From contig JAFUPA010000057.1 in NCBI GenBank assembly GCA_017481575.1, positions 1 to 64,000 of the forward strand: a stretch of 64,000 nucleotides of DNA, written 5' to 3'. Source of the DNA: Clostridia bacterium. GTDB lineage: Bacteria; Bacillota; Clostridia; Oscillospirales; Acutalibacteraceae. The notes under the pieces are model-generated. The model had not been told where the DNA came from, did not search any database, and worked only from the letters and a program-made list of their open reading frames with translations. The position numbers and the translations under genes were made by a program. This document shows, piece by piece, positions 30,571-40,568 of the stretch. The first letter of the stretch is position 1; every line of letters begins with the position of its first letter.

Positions 30571-32880
30571 TTGAGCAATCCACTTAAGATAAAGAGAAAA
30601 AAAGTGTTCAAACCTCGTAAAATTCTTACAAAAGGCGTTAAGTCAAGAATTTGGGGCATCCTTGCACTTTTTCTTGCTGTCGGCTTCATTCTTCCGGTTG
30701 CAGGTCTTGTGAATTCGCAGATTATAAACGGTGACTATTTCAAGCTTCTTGCACAGCAGCAACAGCTTAATGACACAGTTGTTCCTGCTAACAGAGGTGT
30801 GATTTACGACAGAAATATGACCGTCCTTGCACAGAGTGCATCTGTGTGGAAAATCACAATGAATCCCAGCAGATTCAAGGATTTTCCGGACGAAGCAAAA
30901 GAAACCGCAATCTCCGCACTTTCACGCATTCTCGAAATTGACCGCTCGGTTATCGAAGAAAAAGCATCTTATACAAGCTATAATAACGTGACCATTAAAA
31001 GCAAGGTCGAAAAAGAAATGCGAGACAAGGTACTCAAATTCCTTGAAACTAAGTATGAAACAGGCAACAAAGACGATGATGCGGTTTATTATGCCTCTGC
31101 AATAAGCGTTGAGGACGACGTTAAGCGTTACTATCCATATTCAACTCTCGCTTCACAGATTTTGGGCTGTATCGGTAGCGATAATAACGGTCTTTCAGGT
31201 CTCGAGTACAAATACAACGACATACTTACGGGCATCGACGGCAGACTCATTTCAACAAAAGCCAACAATGCCGTTATGAAGAGCATTGCATATCAGACAC
31301 TTTATGAGCCGACACAGGGCACAAGCCTTGTTCTTACAATTGACGAGACAATTCAACGCTATCTTGAAGAGGCTCTTTCTGAGTGTTACGAAACAAGTAA
31401 CTGCCTTTCAGCGACGGGCATCGTTATGGACGTTGATACGGGTGCAATTCTTGCAATGTCTACACAAGCGAGCTACGACTCAAACGATCCGTACACAGTT
31501 TATGACGAAAGAACAGTTACTAACTTAAACGAAATCGAAGACGAAGCAGAGCGCAAAAAGGCATACACAAGCGCTATGTACAGCCAATGGAAAAACCGTG
31601 GTGTTACCGACCTTTACGACCCAGGTTCAGTTTTTAAGGTAATCACAATGGCGGCAGGACTTGAAGAAAACGTTGTCGAATACGACGAAACCTTCAACTG
31701 CACGGGCTCAATAAGAATTCTCGACAGACATTATTGGTGTCACAACCACTCGGGTCACGGTACACAGACCTTGACACAGGGTCTTATGAATTCCTGCAAC
31801 CCGTACTTTATCACAATCGGTCAGCGTCTCGGCGCAGAAACCTTCTATAAGTACTTTGAAGCCTTCGGATTTACCGAAAAAACAGGCATAGACATCAACG
31901 GTGAAGCATATCCCGTTGCGAACATCAACTATTATACTGACGAAACCATGACGGCGGTTAACCTTGCCAGCTCCTCGTTCGGTCAGTCATTCCAGGCAAC
32001 ACCCATTCAGGTGCTCAACGCAATCAATGCTGTTGTTAATGACGGTAAGCTTATGCAGCCGTACATAGTTGCCAAAACTCTTGATGCAGACGGCAACGTA
32101 ATCAGCGAAACACAGCCGGTTGTAAAGCGTCAGGTTATTTCGGAATCAACATCGGATAAGATTATTGCATCAATGGAAGAGGTTTCAACTGCAGGTACTG
32201 CAAAGAACTCCTATGTTGCAGGCTACCGTGTGGCAGGTAAAACGGGTACTTCCGACGTTCTCGGACCAAACGGAGCAACAGGTGAATACATTGCTTCTTT
32301 CGCAGGATGTGCACCCGCAAATGACCCCGAAATTTCAATCATCATCGTTGTAAACGAGCCTCAGGGACAAACGGGTGGCGGTGCTGTTGCAGCTCCCGTT
32401 GCGGCAGAGGTTATTGAAAAAACTCTCACATATCTCAATGTTGAAAGACAGTATAACGAGTCCGAAAAAGATAAGCTCGATGAGCAGGTGCCTAACCTTG
32501 CGGGTAAAACTGTAAAGGAAGCAAGGTCTGCACTCAGCGAGATCGGACTTAAAATAAAAGTTGTCGGCAGTGGTGAAAGTGTTCTTTCACAGATGCCTGC
32601 ATACAGCCAGTACATTCCGCAGGGCGGTGTTGTAGTGGTTTATACGGATGAAGGTGAAGAAAAAACAAAAGTAACCGTTCCGAATTTCACGGGTATGACC
32701 GTTTCACAGGTGAATTATGAAGCAGTCAAACTCGGCATAAATGTTAAAATTTCGGGTAACTCACTCACAGGCTCGGGACTTACCGCTTACCGCCAGAGCA
32801 TACAGGAGGGTAAGGAAGTCGAGTGCGGCACAACTGTTACGGTATATTTCCGAACAACATCGGGTGTTTCCGACCACTAA
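30571..32880 (+). CDS. Class B penicillin-binding protein with two PASTA domains
   Basis: This 769-aa monofunctional transpeptidase cross-links septal or spore peptidoglycan; it is the FtsI/PBP2X/SpoVD type. One membrane helix (about 27-50) is followed by a dimerisation domain (about 60-220) and the transpeptidase domain with S353-V-F-K356, S408-C-N410 and K557-T-G559. Two PASTA domains (about 635-700 and 700-765) end the protein. It starts at TTG after AAAGGAAG. Because a sigma-K gene is present in the window, it could be SpoVD, but position in the cluster fits the vegetative division enzyme equally well. Confidence 0.93.
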   Translation: MSNPLKIKRKKVFKPRKILTKGVKSRIWGILALFLAVGFILPVAGLVNSQIINGDYFKLLAQQQQLNDTVVPANRGVIYDRNMTVLAQSASVWKITMNPSRFKDFPDEAKETAISALSRILEIDRSVIEEKASYTSYNNVTIKSKVEKEMRDKVLKFLETKYETGNKDDDAVYYASAISVEDDVKRYYPYSTLASQILGCIGSDNNGLSGLEYKYNDILTGIDGRLISTKANNAVMKSIAYQTLYEPTQGTSLVLTIDETIQRYLEEALSECYETSNCLSATGIVMDVDTGAILAMSTQASYDSNDPYTVYDERTVTNLNEIEDEAERKKAYTSAMYSQWKNRGVTDLYDPGSVFKVITMAAGLEENVVEYDETFNCTGSIRILDRHYWCHNHSGHGTQTLTQGLMNSCNPYFITIGQRLGAETFYKYFEAFGFTEKTGIDINGEAYPVANINYYTDETMTAVNLASSSFGQSFQATPIQVLNAINAVVNDGKLMQPYIVAKTLDADGNVISETQPVVKRQVISESTSDKIIASMEEVSTAGTAKNSYVAGYRVAGKTGTSDVLGPNGATGEYIASFAGCAPANDPEISIIIVVNEPQGQTGGGAVAAPVAAEVIEKTLTYLNVERQYNESEKDKLDEQVPNLAGKTVKEARSALSEIGLKIKVVGSGESVLSQMPAYSQYIPQGGVVVVYTDEGEEKTKVTVPNFTGMTVSQVNYEAVKLGINVKISGNSLTGSGLTAYRQSIQEGKEVECGTTVTVYFRTTSGVSDH

Positions 32881-32933
32881 ATAAAGTTTAAAACAAAGGA
32901 AGTGTAAACAGAATATTTTTGGAGGCGTTTTGA

Positions 32934-34370
32934 ATGAAGCTTCAGGCTTTGTTACAGGATGTTGAAACAAAAAGTGTTTACACTTTAAACCCGGATATCA
33001 CCAACATATCGGACGATACGGGCAAAATACGTCGTTCGGGCTTGTTTGTCTGTATTAAGGGCAATAAATTTGACGGACACGACTTTGCACAAAAAGCACT
33101 CGAAAAGGGAGCAGAGGTCGTGATTTGTGAACGTGACCTCGGTATAAAAAACTCGGTAATCGTTGAGGACAGCCGCAAGGCTTATGCTAAAATCTGCGCC
33201 GCCTTTTACGGCAACTGTCACAAAACAATGCGTATGATTGGTGTAACGGGTACAAACGGCAAAACCACAACGTCGTATCTTCTCAAAAAAATCTTTGAGG
33301 ACGCAGGCTATAAAACAGGACTGATCGGTACTGTTAATGTCGTAATCGGTAAGGAGAAATATCCTGCTGACCTCACAACTCCCGACCCCACTGACCTGCA
33401 TCGCTACCTTATGCTGATGAACATAGCAGGTTGTAATGTCTGTATTATGGAGGTTTCCTCACAGGCGCTTGATCAGGATAGGGTGTACGGCATCAATTTC
33501 GACTGCTCAATTTACACAAATCTTTCTCCTGAGCATCTTGATTACCATAAAAATATGGAAGACTATGCTAAAGCAAAATCAAAGCTGTTTGAAGCAAGTA
33601 AGATTTCAGTTATAAATGCCGACGACAAATATGCTTTAAAAATGCTCGAAAACGCTGTCGGCAAAACCGTTACATATAGTGTCAGCGACACAGCTGATTT
33701 TCACGCAGACAATATCAAAATGACTGCTGACGGTGTCTGTTACCGGCTTTCGCATAAATCGGACGAATATCACGTTTCGTTCGACAGTATCGGAATTTTC
33801 TCGGTTTACAATTCTATGGCTGCATTGAGTGCGGCACAGGTTATGGAGCTTAACCTCGACAGAGCAATCCGTTCAGTTTCACGCTTTGACGGTATTCTCG
33901 GCAGAATGGAAAAGGTTGAAAACTCCTTCGGACTTAATATAATCATTGATTACGCACACACTCCCGATTCTCTGATGAATGCCGCAAAAACCTTGAAAAG
34001 TGTTTACGAAGGCAAGCTGATAACTGTTTTTGGTTGCGGTGGTGACAGAGATAAAGAGAAACGTCCTTTAATGGGCGAGGTTGCGTGTAAGTATTCGGAT
34101 TTTGTGTTTGTAACCTCCGACAATCCCCGAACGGAAAATCCCGAGGAGATTATAAACGACATAACAAGAGGTCTTGATAAAACAAAGTATTTTAAAATAA
34201 CAGACCGAAAGCTGGCAATTAAATCAGCTCTCTACTCCGCAAAGGCAGGGGATACTGTTCTTATAGCGGGTAAAGGGCACGAAAAATATCAGATTTTAGG
34301 TACACAGAAAATATATTTTAACGAAAGAGAAATAATAAGAAAACTGTTGGAAGACAAGGCGAGGTTTTAA
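32934..34370 (+). CDS. murE: UDP-MurNAc-tripeptide synthetase MurE
   Basis: This 478-aa ATP-dependent ligase adds the third amino acid to UDP-MurNAc-dipeptide in the cytoplasm. The Mur ligase P-loop is GVTGTNGKTTTSYLL (about 102-116), and the substrate-selecting motif is DNPR followed by TENP, which indicates meso-diaminopimelate rather than lysine. The ATG follows TTGGAGG. murF starts one base after its stop. Length is normal. Confidence 0.95.
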   Translation: MKLQALLQDVETKSVYTLNPDITNISDDTGKIRRSGLFVCIKGNKFDGHDFAQKALEKGAEVVICERDLGIKNSVIVEDSRKAYAKICAAFYGNCHKTMRMIGVTGTNGKTTTSYLLKKIFEDAGYKTGLIGTVNVVIGKEKYPADLTTPDPTDLHRYLMLMNIAGCNVCIMEVSSQALDQDRVYGINFDCSIYTNLSPEHLDYHKNMEDYAKAKSKLFEASKISVINADDKYALKMLENAVGKTVTYSVSDTADFHADNIKMTADGVCYRLSHKSDEYHVSFDSIGIFSVYNSMAALSAAQVMELNLDRAIRSVSRFDGILGRMEKVENSFGLNIIIDYAHTPDSLMNAAKTLKSVYEGKLITVFGCGGDRDKEKRPLMGEVACKYSDFVFVTSDNPRTENPEEIINDITRGLDKTKYFKITDRKLAIKSALYSAKAGDTVLIAGKGHEKYQILGTQKIYFNEREIIRKLLEDKARF

Positions 34371-34371
34371 A

Positions 34372-35730
34372 ATGAAAAAATTGATGGTAAGTGAAATTGC
34401 AAAGGCAGTCGGCGGAGTTGCAAACGGTGAAGCTGAAATCAGCGGTATCTGTATCGACAGCAGACTTTGTGAGGAAGGTTTACTTTACATTGCTATTCAC
34501 GGTGAAAATTTTGACGGTCATACTTTTACAAAAAGTGCATTCCAAAACGGTGCAACCGCTGCAATAATTCACCACGATGTTGACTGCGAGGGTCTGTTTA
34601 TCAGAGTTGACGACACAAGGCAGGCACTTTTAAAGCTTGCTCATTGGTTCCGTTCAACCTTTGATATTCCCGTTGTCGGACTTACGGGCAGTGTAGGCAA
34701 AACAACAACCAAAGAAATGACCTGGGCAGTGCTCAGCGAAAAATATAATACAATCAAAACCGAGGGTAACCTCAATAACGATATCGGTCTTCCCCGTACT
34801 CTTATGCGTCTTGAAGAGGACACGCAGGCGGCTGTTATTGAAATGGGTATGAGCAATAAGGGCGAGATTTCCGTTCTTTCAAAAACTGCCGAGCCCACAA
34901 TTGCAATCATCAGCAACATTGGTGTGTCGCATATGGAAAGCCTCGGCTCAAGAGAAAATATCTGTGCGGCAAAGCTCGAAATTCTTGACGGCTTGCGTGA
35001 AGGCTGTCCGATTATGCTCAATGGCGACGATCCCTACCTTGCTAGTGCCAAAATTGAAGGTCATCCCGTCTTTTATTACGGCATAAACGACAAGTTCTGT
35101 GACTTCAAGGCCACAGACATCGAACAGCACGACGACAGCACAACATTTAACGTAATTTATGACAGCGATAAGGTGCAAAAAATAACAATTCCCACAATCG
35201 GAATTCATAATGTTTATAATGCTCTTGCGGCTTTTGCAACGGGTCTTAAGCTCGGTGTAACACCCGAAGAGGCGGCACGTGGTCTTATGAAATACGAGCC
35301 CTCGGGTATGCGACAGAGAGTTAAGGTAGTTAACGGAATTCGTTTTATTGAAGACTGCTACAACGCAAGTCCCGACTCACAGCAGGCGGCTTTAAGAATG
35401 CTCTCAACAGTCAATGCAAAGCGTAAGATTGCTGTTCTCGGCGATATGCTCGAGCTTGGAGCAATCAGCGAAGAGGCACACCGCAACGCAGGACTTATTG
35501 CGGCAAAGAATAAAATTGATGTTCTTATGACCTACGGTGAACGCTCACAGGCAACAGCCGAAAGAGCACAGGAGTGCGGTGTTCCCGAGGTAAAGAGCTT
35601 CCTTTATAAGACAGAGCTTGCAGATGCACTTTACTCAACACTCGGAGAGGGTGATGCGGTCTTGTTCAAGGCAAGCCGAGGAATGGCTCTCGAGGATGTA
35701 ATAAACAGCTTGTATGAGCGAATAAAATAA
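34372..35730 (+). CDS. murF: UDP-MurNAc-tripeptide:D-Ala-D-Ala ligase MurF
   Basis: This 452-aa enzyme adds the D-Ala-D-Ala dipeptide to complete the UDP-MurNAc-pentapeptide. The P-loop is GLTGSVGKTTTKEM; the core ATP/substrate segments MGMSNKGEI and EDCYNASPDS follow. The gene begins one base after the murE stop, so the two are coupled. Length is typical. Confidence 0.95.
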   Translation: MKKLMVSEIAKAVGGVANGEAEISGICIDSRLCEEGLLYIAIHGENFDGHTFTKSAFQNGATAAIIHHDVDCEGLFIRVDDTRQALLKLAHWFRSTFDIPVVGLTGSVGKTTTKEMTWAVLSEKYNTIKTEGNLNNDIGLPRTLMRLEEDTQAAVIEMGMSNKGEISVLSKTAEPTIAIISNIGVSHMESLGSRENICAAKLEILDGLREGCPIMLNGDDPYLASAKIEGHPVFYYGINDKFCDFKATDIEQHDDSTTFNVIYDSDKVQKITIPTIGIHNVYNALAAFATGLKLGVTPEEAARGLMKYEPSGMRQRVKVVNGIRFIEDCYNASPDSQQAALRMLSTVNAKRKIAVLGDMLELGAISEEAHRNAGLIAAKNKIDVLMTYGERSQATAERAQECGVPEVKSFLYKTELADALYSTLGEGDAVLFKASRGMALEDVINSLYERIK

Positions 35731-35763
35731 TAAAAACATTTATTGAGTTTAAAGGAAGGGGTA

Positions 35764-35780
35764 GTGTGCTTTTTGCACAC
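35764..35780 (+). promoter_or_regulatory. Hairpin between the mraY ribosome binding site and start
   Basis: GTGTGC (35764-35769) and GCACAC (35775-35780) form a 6-bp stem around TTTTT. The only good ribosome binding site (AAAGGAAGGGG, 35751-35761) lies before the hairpin, and the ATG at 35792 lies 11 nt after it. Folding the hairpin brings site and start close to normal distance. The ftsQ gene has the same arrangement. Confidence 0.55.
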
Positions 35781-35791
35781 GTGTGAACAAA

Positions 35792-36814
35792 ATGAACAGT
35801 ATTCTTGCTATCATCATAAGTGCAGTTTTATCTTTGGGCATAACTGCAATTCTCGGCTTCGGCGTAATTCCGTGGCTTCGCAAATTAAAGTTCGGTCAGA
35901 CCATTCTTGAAGAAGGTCCGAAGTGGCATAAAAACAAGCAGGGCACACCCACTATGGGCGGTGTGATGTTTATTATCGGCATCTTTGTCTCTGCGGCTCT
36001 CGTTTTGCTCATTAACACTCTCACAGGTAACAAAATGGGTCTTACGGGTGATATGAATACAAAGCTCTGGGCAGGCATAATAATGGCTCTTATGTTCGGT
36101 CTTGTCGGCTTTGCCGATGACTACATAAAGGTTGTAAAAAAGAGAAATCTCGGTCTTTCAATCATTCAGAAAACCGTCTTACAGCTCGTTATCTGTGGCG
36201 GTTATCTTGCAAGCCTTTACCTTGCAATGGGTAAGGACCCTTATATGTTCATTCCGTTTGTCGGCAATGTCGGACTTGGTGTATGGTTCTGGATTCTCGG
36301 TGTTTGCGTAATTTACGGCGCAATCAATGCGGTTAACTTCACCGACGGTATCGACGGTCTTTGTTCAAGCGTAACAGCAACAGCGGCCGCTTGCTTTGTT
36401 GCAATTGCTGTTATTCATAAGTTTTTCGGTGTCGGTATAGTTGCGGCGGCACTTCTTGGCGGATGTATCGGTTTCTTCCTTTGGAACAAGCACCCTGCTA
36501 AGGTGTTTATGGGTGACACAGGCTCAATGTTCCTTGGCGGTATGGTCGTAGCTATCGCTTACGCACTTGATTGCCCGATTATCCTTTTACTCATCGGCTT
36601 TATCTATGTTATTGAAGCTCTTTCAGACGTTATTCAGATTGGATACTTCAAAATCACAAAGGGTAAGCGCATTTTCAAAATGGCTCCCATTCACCACCAC
36701 TTTGAAATGAGTGGCTGGAGCGAGAAAAAAATTGATGCCGTTTTCTGCACAGTTAACCTCATTGCGGGAATAATAGGTGTTGCAGTAATGTATTTAGGCG
36801 GCTTTAACTCATAA
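35792..36814 (+). CDS. mraY: Phospho-MurNAc-pentapeptide translocase MraY
   Basis: This 340-aa enzyme with about 10 membrane helices makes lipid I from UDP-MurNAc-pentapeptide and undecaprenyl phosphate. Conserved catalytic segments visible are GFADDYIKV, AVNFTDGIDGL and the HHHFEMSGWSE loop. The start may be the ATG at 35792 or a GTG at 35783; the ATG is preferred from the hairpin spacing. murD, which usually follows mraY, is missing; ftsW comes next. Confidence 0.95.
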   Translation: MNSILAIIISAVLSLGITAILGFGVIPWLRKLKFGQTILEEGPKWHKNKQGTPTMGGVMFIIGIFVSAALVLLINTLTGNKMGLTGDMNTKLWAGIIMALMFGLVGFADDYIKVVKKRNLGLSIIQKTVLQLVICGGYLASLYLAMGKDPYMFIPFVGNVGLGVWFWILGVCVIYGAINAVNFTDGIDGLCSSVTATAAACFVAIAVIHKFFGVGIVAAALLGGCIGFFLWNKHPAKVFMGDTGSMFLGGMVVAIAYALDCPIILLLIGFIYVIEALSDVIQIGYFKITKGKRIFKMAPIHHHFEMSGWSEKKIDAVFCTVNLIAGIIGVAVMYLGGFNS

Positions 36815-36847
36815 TTTTTTGTAATCCTTCGGGAAAGGAGAGATTTG

Positions 36848-38104
36848 ATGTCAACAGCAGATTTGACTCAAAATGCACGAGAAAAGCAAAAGGCAAAGTC
36901 CGGCTTTTTCAAAAAGCTTGAAAATATAACAATTTTCGGCAACAGGCTTTTTGTCAGCGGTGGCTTTGATATAATATATTTTATTCTGGTTATCGCTTTG
37001 TTGACAACAGGTCTTGTAATGATGGCATCTGCGAGCTACGTCTGGGGCAAGTTCCACAACGACGACCCGTATCACTACATTGTCAATCAGGGCATTGTTG
37101 CGGTCGTAGGCGTAATTGCGATGTTTATAATTTCAAAAATCAATCCGCAGATTTTCAAAAAGATGGCAGTTGTCATAAGTGTAATTGGCTTTCTGCTTCT
37201 TGTTCTCGTCCTTTTTTATTACGAGGAAATTCCCGACAAACCCGACATCAAGCGTTGGATGGCAATTCCTTTCACAAACAAAACCTTCCAACCGTCAGAC
37301 GTGGGCAAGGTCGCAATGATTATCGGTCTTGCGTGGGGTCTTGAAAAGGGCAAAAAGCTCCTTGACACAAAAATATGGGCACCCGCAATTTACTTCGGTG
37401 TGGTTGTGGTCGTTTCCTTGCTCGTCTTTGCCGAAAGCCACCTTTCCGCTTTTGTAATGATATTCGCAATGGGCATCGGAATTCTCTTTTTGAGCGGTAT
37501 GGACAGACGCTGGTTTATCATTCTCGGTATTATGGGTGTAGTCTTTATAGTTGCATTTTTTGCACTCAGGGAGCAGATATTAAGCCCTTATCAGAACGAA
37601 CGAATAGACAGCTTCTTTGTAAAAGACTATACGGATACGGATACAAGATGGCAGACTAACCAGTCTCTTTATGCACTTGGTTCGGGTGGACTTTTCGGTC
37701 TTGGTCTCGGCAATTCAAGGCAGAAATATATGTATATCCCCGAGCCTCACAACGACTTCATTTTTGCAATCGTCGGCGAGGAACTCGGATTTTTCAGAAG
37801 CGTTGTTATAATTCTTTTATTCCTTGCATTGGTTGCAAGAGGCTTCATAATTGCCGAAAGAACAAAGAGTATGTACGAAAGACTGCTTGTTCTCGGTGTG
37901 TCGCTTCAGGTTGGAATTCAGTCTGTTCTCAATATCCTTGTTGTAACGGATATGATTCCGAACACAGGTATTTCACTTCCGTTTTTCAGCTATGGCGGTA
38001 CGGCACTCTTGATACTTCTTGCAGAAATGGGTCTTGTGCTCGGTGTTTCACGAACAGGCTCACGAAAAGCTAAACTTCCGGAGGATAAGAAAAATGCTGA
38101 ATAA
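36848..38104 (+). CDS. ftsW: FtsW/RodA/SpoVE family peptidoglycan polymerase
   Basis: This 418-aa SEDS glycosyltransferase has about 10 membrane helices and polymerises lipid II at the septum with the class B PBP. Conserved parts are KRWMAIPF..KTFQPSDVGKV and the PNTGISLPFFSYGGTALL segment near the end. A 45-residue cytoplasmic start precedes the first helix. The ATG at 36848 follows AAAGGAG by 7 nt. It could equally be the sporulation paralogue SpoVE, as the two cannot be separated by sequence alone. It overlaps murG by 11 bp. Confidence 0.92.
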   Translation: MSTADLTQNAREKQKAKSGFFKKLENITIFGNRLFVSGGFDIIYFILVIALLTTGLVMMASASYVWGKFHNDDPYHYIVNQGIVAVVGVIAMFIISKINPQIFKKMAVVISVIGFLLLVLVLFYYEEIPDKPDIKRWMAIPFTNKTFQPSDVGKVAMIIGLAWGLEKGKKLLDTKIWAPAIYFGVVVVVSLLVFAESHLSAFVMIFAMGIGILFLSGMDRRWFIILGIMGVVFIVAFFALREQILSPYQNERIDSFFVKDYTDTDTRWQTNQSLYALGSGGLFGLGLGNSRQKYMYIPEPHNDFIFAIVGEELGFFRSVVIILLFLALVARGFIIAERTKSMYERLLVLGVSLQVGIQSVLNILVVTDMIPNTGISLPFFSYGGTALLILLAEMGLVLGVSRTGSRKAKLPEDKKNAE

Positions 38105-39221
38105 TAAAAAAATACTCATTGCAACAGGCGGTACAGGCGGTCACATCAATCCGGCACTCGCAGTTGCAGGTTACATAAGAGAAAATTACCCGAAGGCACA
38201 AATCCTTTTTGTAGGTACAGCCGTCAAAATGGAAGCACAGCTTGTACCTGCAGCAGGCTACGATTTTAAAACTATCGACATTCAGGGCTTCAGCCGTGAC
38301 CTTACCTTAAGCGGAATCAAGCAGAATATAGGTACAGCTGTCAAGCTCCTCAAATCCTCTTCCCAGGCAAAGAAGATTATAAAAGAATTCTCTCCCGACG
38401 TTGTTCTCGGCTTCGGCGGATATGTCGGCGGACCTGTTCTCCGCACAGCGTGCAAAATGGGCATCCCGACAGCAATCCACGAGCAAAACGCATTCCCGGG
38501 TGTAACAAACAAGGCACTTGCAAAAATCGTTGACTGTGTTATGCTCACAGCGCCCGAGGCAGAGAAATATATGCAGCCTAAAAATCCTTGTGTTGTAACA
38601 GGACTTCCGATAAGAGGCGAGCTTATCTCTGCGGACAGAGATTTCTCCCGTGCAGAGCTCGGTGTTGACGACCGACCCGTAATCCTTTCAATGGGCGGCA
38701 GTCTCGGCGCAAGAGTTATCAACACGGCTGTCACACAGCTTATTGAAGAAAGATATGAGCGTAAAAACTGCTACTTCCTGCATGCAACAGGCAAGGCAGG
38801 TGTAGGAATGTTTGATGTTATTGAAAAAGAAAAGGGTATCTCACTTTCCGAAAACAAGCATATAATGCTTCGTGAATACATCAACGATATGCACCGCTGT
38901 ATGGCGGCGGCAGACCTTGTTATCTGCCGTGCAGGTGCAAGCTCTTTGAGCGAAATTCAGGCAATGGGCAAGCCCTCAATCCTCGTTCCTTACCCCTATG
39001 CTGCCGAAAATCATCAGTATTACAACGCAATGGAGCTTGTAAAAAATGATGCGGCAATCCTTATTGAGGAAAAAGACTTCACAGGCGACAGACTTATCAA
39101 AGAAATCGACACCTTGCTTGCAGATAAGCAAAGAGTTGAAACTCTCGGCAAAAATGCAAAGAAAATGGCAATTTACGATGCAACCGAACGCATAGTTTCC
39201 TGCATCTGCAACATAATTTAA
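38094..39221 (+). CDS. murG: UDP-GlcNAc:lipid I transferase MurG
   Basis: This 375-aa GT28 glycosyltransferase converts lipid I to lipid II at the inner face of the membrane. The N-terminal glycine loop GGTGGHINPALAVA and the UDP-GlcNAc region CRAGASSLSEI...PSILVPYPYAAENHQ are clear. The start at 38094 follows GGAGG; an in-frame start further upstream would lie deep inside ftsW. Length fits the family. No murC or murB follows. Confidence 0.96.
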   Translation: MLNNKKILIATGGTGGHINPALAVAGYIRENYPKAQILFVGTAVKMEAQLVPAAGYDFKTIDIQGFSRDLTLSGIKQNIGTAVKLLKSSSQAKKIIKEFSPDVVLGFGGYVGGPVLRTACKMGIPTAIHEQNAFPGVTNKALAKIVDCVMLTAPEAEKYMQPKNPCVVTGLPIRGELISADRDFSRAELGVDDRPVILSMGGSLGARVINTAVTQLIEERYERKNCYFLHATGKAGVGMFDVIEKEKGISLSENKHIMLREYINDMHRCMAAADLVICRAGASSLSEIQAMGKPSILVPYPYAAENHQYYNAMELVKNDAAILIEEKDFTGDRLIKEIDTLLADKQRVETLGKNAKKMAIYDATERIVSCICNII

Positions 39222-39290
39222 TATATTAACACTTTTTCGGAAATATCATAAACTGAAAACGAATTGATATTTTCCGAAAGGGTGGATTCT

Positions 39291-40544
39291 ATGGGGCAGT
39301 ATATGATTGAAGGCGGCAACCGCCTTTACGGAAGTGTAAGGGTGCAGGGTGCTAAAAACAGCGCCTTGCCGATTTTAGCGGCGACCGTTGCAGTTGGTGT
39401 GCCGTGTGTTATACATAATTGTCCGGATTTGACTGACATTGACTCTACAGTAAAAATACTTAAATCTCTCGGTTGCGAAGTACATAGAAGTGTCGGCTCG
39501 GTTTCCGTTGACAGCAGTCATATCTCTTCAAACTGCATAAGCGATACTCTTATGCGTGAAATGCGCTCGTCCATAATTTTTCTCGGCGCTTTAATTTCAG
39601 GCACAGGCGAGGCTGTTATGACAGCGCCGGGCGGTTGCGATATCGGCTTGCGACCTATTGATCTGCATCTTACGGCAATGCAGAAGCTTGGCATAAGGGT
39701 GACCGAAGAGCACGGTCAGATAAGATGCTCGTGTCAAAAAGTCCGTGGTAACAAAATCACGCTCTCTTTCCCGAGTGTCGGTGCAACGGAGAATATTATC
39801 CTTGCATCCGTCAAGGCTTCGGGAGTAACCACAATCATAAATGCGGCAAGGGAACCTGAAATCGTTGACCTTGCCATGTTTCTTAATTCCTGCGGTGCCC
39901 GAATTTCGGGAGCAGGGGACAGTACCATTGTTATTGAGGGTGTTGAACGGCTGCATTCTGTTCAGTATGCGATTATGCCCGACAGAATAGTTGCTTGCAC
40001 TTATATGGCTGCGGCGGCTGTAACGTCATCGTCAATAATCATCGACGAGGTTATACCCTCGCACCTTGTACCCGTTTTTTCGTGCTTTGAACAGACGGGA
40101 TGCAGAATAGAAACTGCGGGCAATAAAATACGCATAACTTCTCCTCAAAGGCTTCGTGCGCCCGAAACAATCCGCACAATGCCATACCCCGGCTTTCCGA
40201 CAGACTGTCAGGCTATTATGATGTCCGTTGCCTCTGTGGCAGACGGCATTACACTTATAAACGAGAATATTTTTGAAAACCGTTTCAAACACGTTGCCGA
40301 GCTCAACCGAATGGGTGCGGATATCCGTGTGCACGACAAGGTTGCGGTTGTTAACGGTGTATCACGCTTGCAGGGTACACGTGTTCACTCAACAGATTTG
40401 CGTGCAGGTGCGGCACTGGTTCTTGCAGGACTTTGTGCGGACGGTGTTACAACGGTCGATTCAATCTGCTATATAGACAGGGGATACGACTCCCTTGCGA
40501 AAAACCTCTCTTCAATGGGAGCGAAGATAAAAAGGAAGGATTAA
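39291..40544 (+). CDS. murA: UDP-GlcNAc 1-carboxyvinyltransferase MurA
   Basis: This 417-aa enzyme makes the first committed peptidoglycan precursor from UDP-GlcNAc and phosphoenolpyruvate. The PEP-binding KN pair is in GAKNSALPIL, and the catalytic Cys is C116 (GGCDIGLRP; most homologues have GGCAIG). Keeping this Cys predicts fosfomycin sensitivity. Firmicutes often carry two MurA types; which one this is cannot be decided. The ATG at 39291 has AAAGGGTGG upstream, better than the TTG at 39264. Its end lies next to the ftsQ leader hairpin. Confidence 0.94.
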   Translation: MGQYMIEGGNRLYGSVRVQGAKNSALPILAATVAVGVPCVIHNCPDLTDIDSTVKILKSLGCEVHRSVGSVSVDSSHISSNCISDTLMREMRSSIIFLGALISGTGEAVMTAPGGCDIGLRPIDLHLTAMQKLGIRVTEEHGQIRCSCQKVRGNKITLSFPSVGATENIILASVKASGVTTIINAAREPEIVDLAMFLNSCGARISGAGDSTIVIEGVERLHSVQYAIMPDRIVACTYMAAAAVTSSSIIIDEVIPSHLVPVFSCFEQTGCRIETAGNKIRITSPQRLRAPETIRTMPYPGFPTDCQAIMMSVASVADGITLINENIFENRFKHVAELNRMGADIRVHDKVAVVNGVSRLQGTRVHSTDLRAGAALVLAGLCADGVTTVDSICYIDRGYDSLAKNLSSMGAKIKRKD

Positions 40545-40557
40545 GCGCAACGCTTAA
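40541..40557 (+). promoter_or_regulatory. Hairpin between the ftsQ ribosome binding site and start
   Basis: TTAAGCG (40541-40547) and CGCTTAA (40551-40557) form a perfect 7-bp stem around CAA. The best ribosome binding site (AAAAGGAAGGA, 40530-40540) ends just before it, and the ATG at 40569 is 11 nt after it, the same distance as in mraY. The hairpin includes the murA stop codon. Confidence 0.5.
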
Positions 40558-40568
40558 CGGAAATCAAA

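Noticed and set aside
38019..38093. Longer N-terminus for MurG
   Set aside because: It would extend 86 bp into ftsW and place 25 unrelated residues before the normal MurG start; GGAGG sits just before the ATG at 38094.
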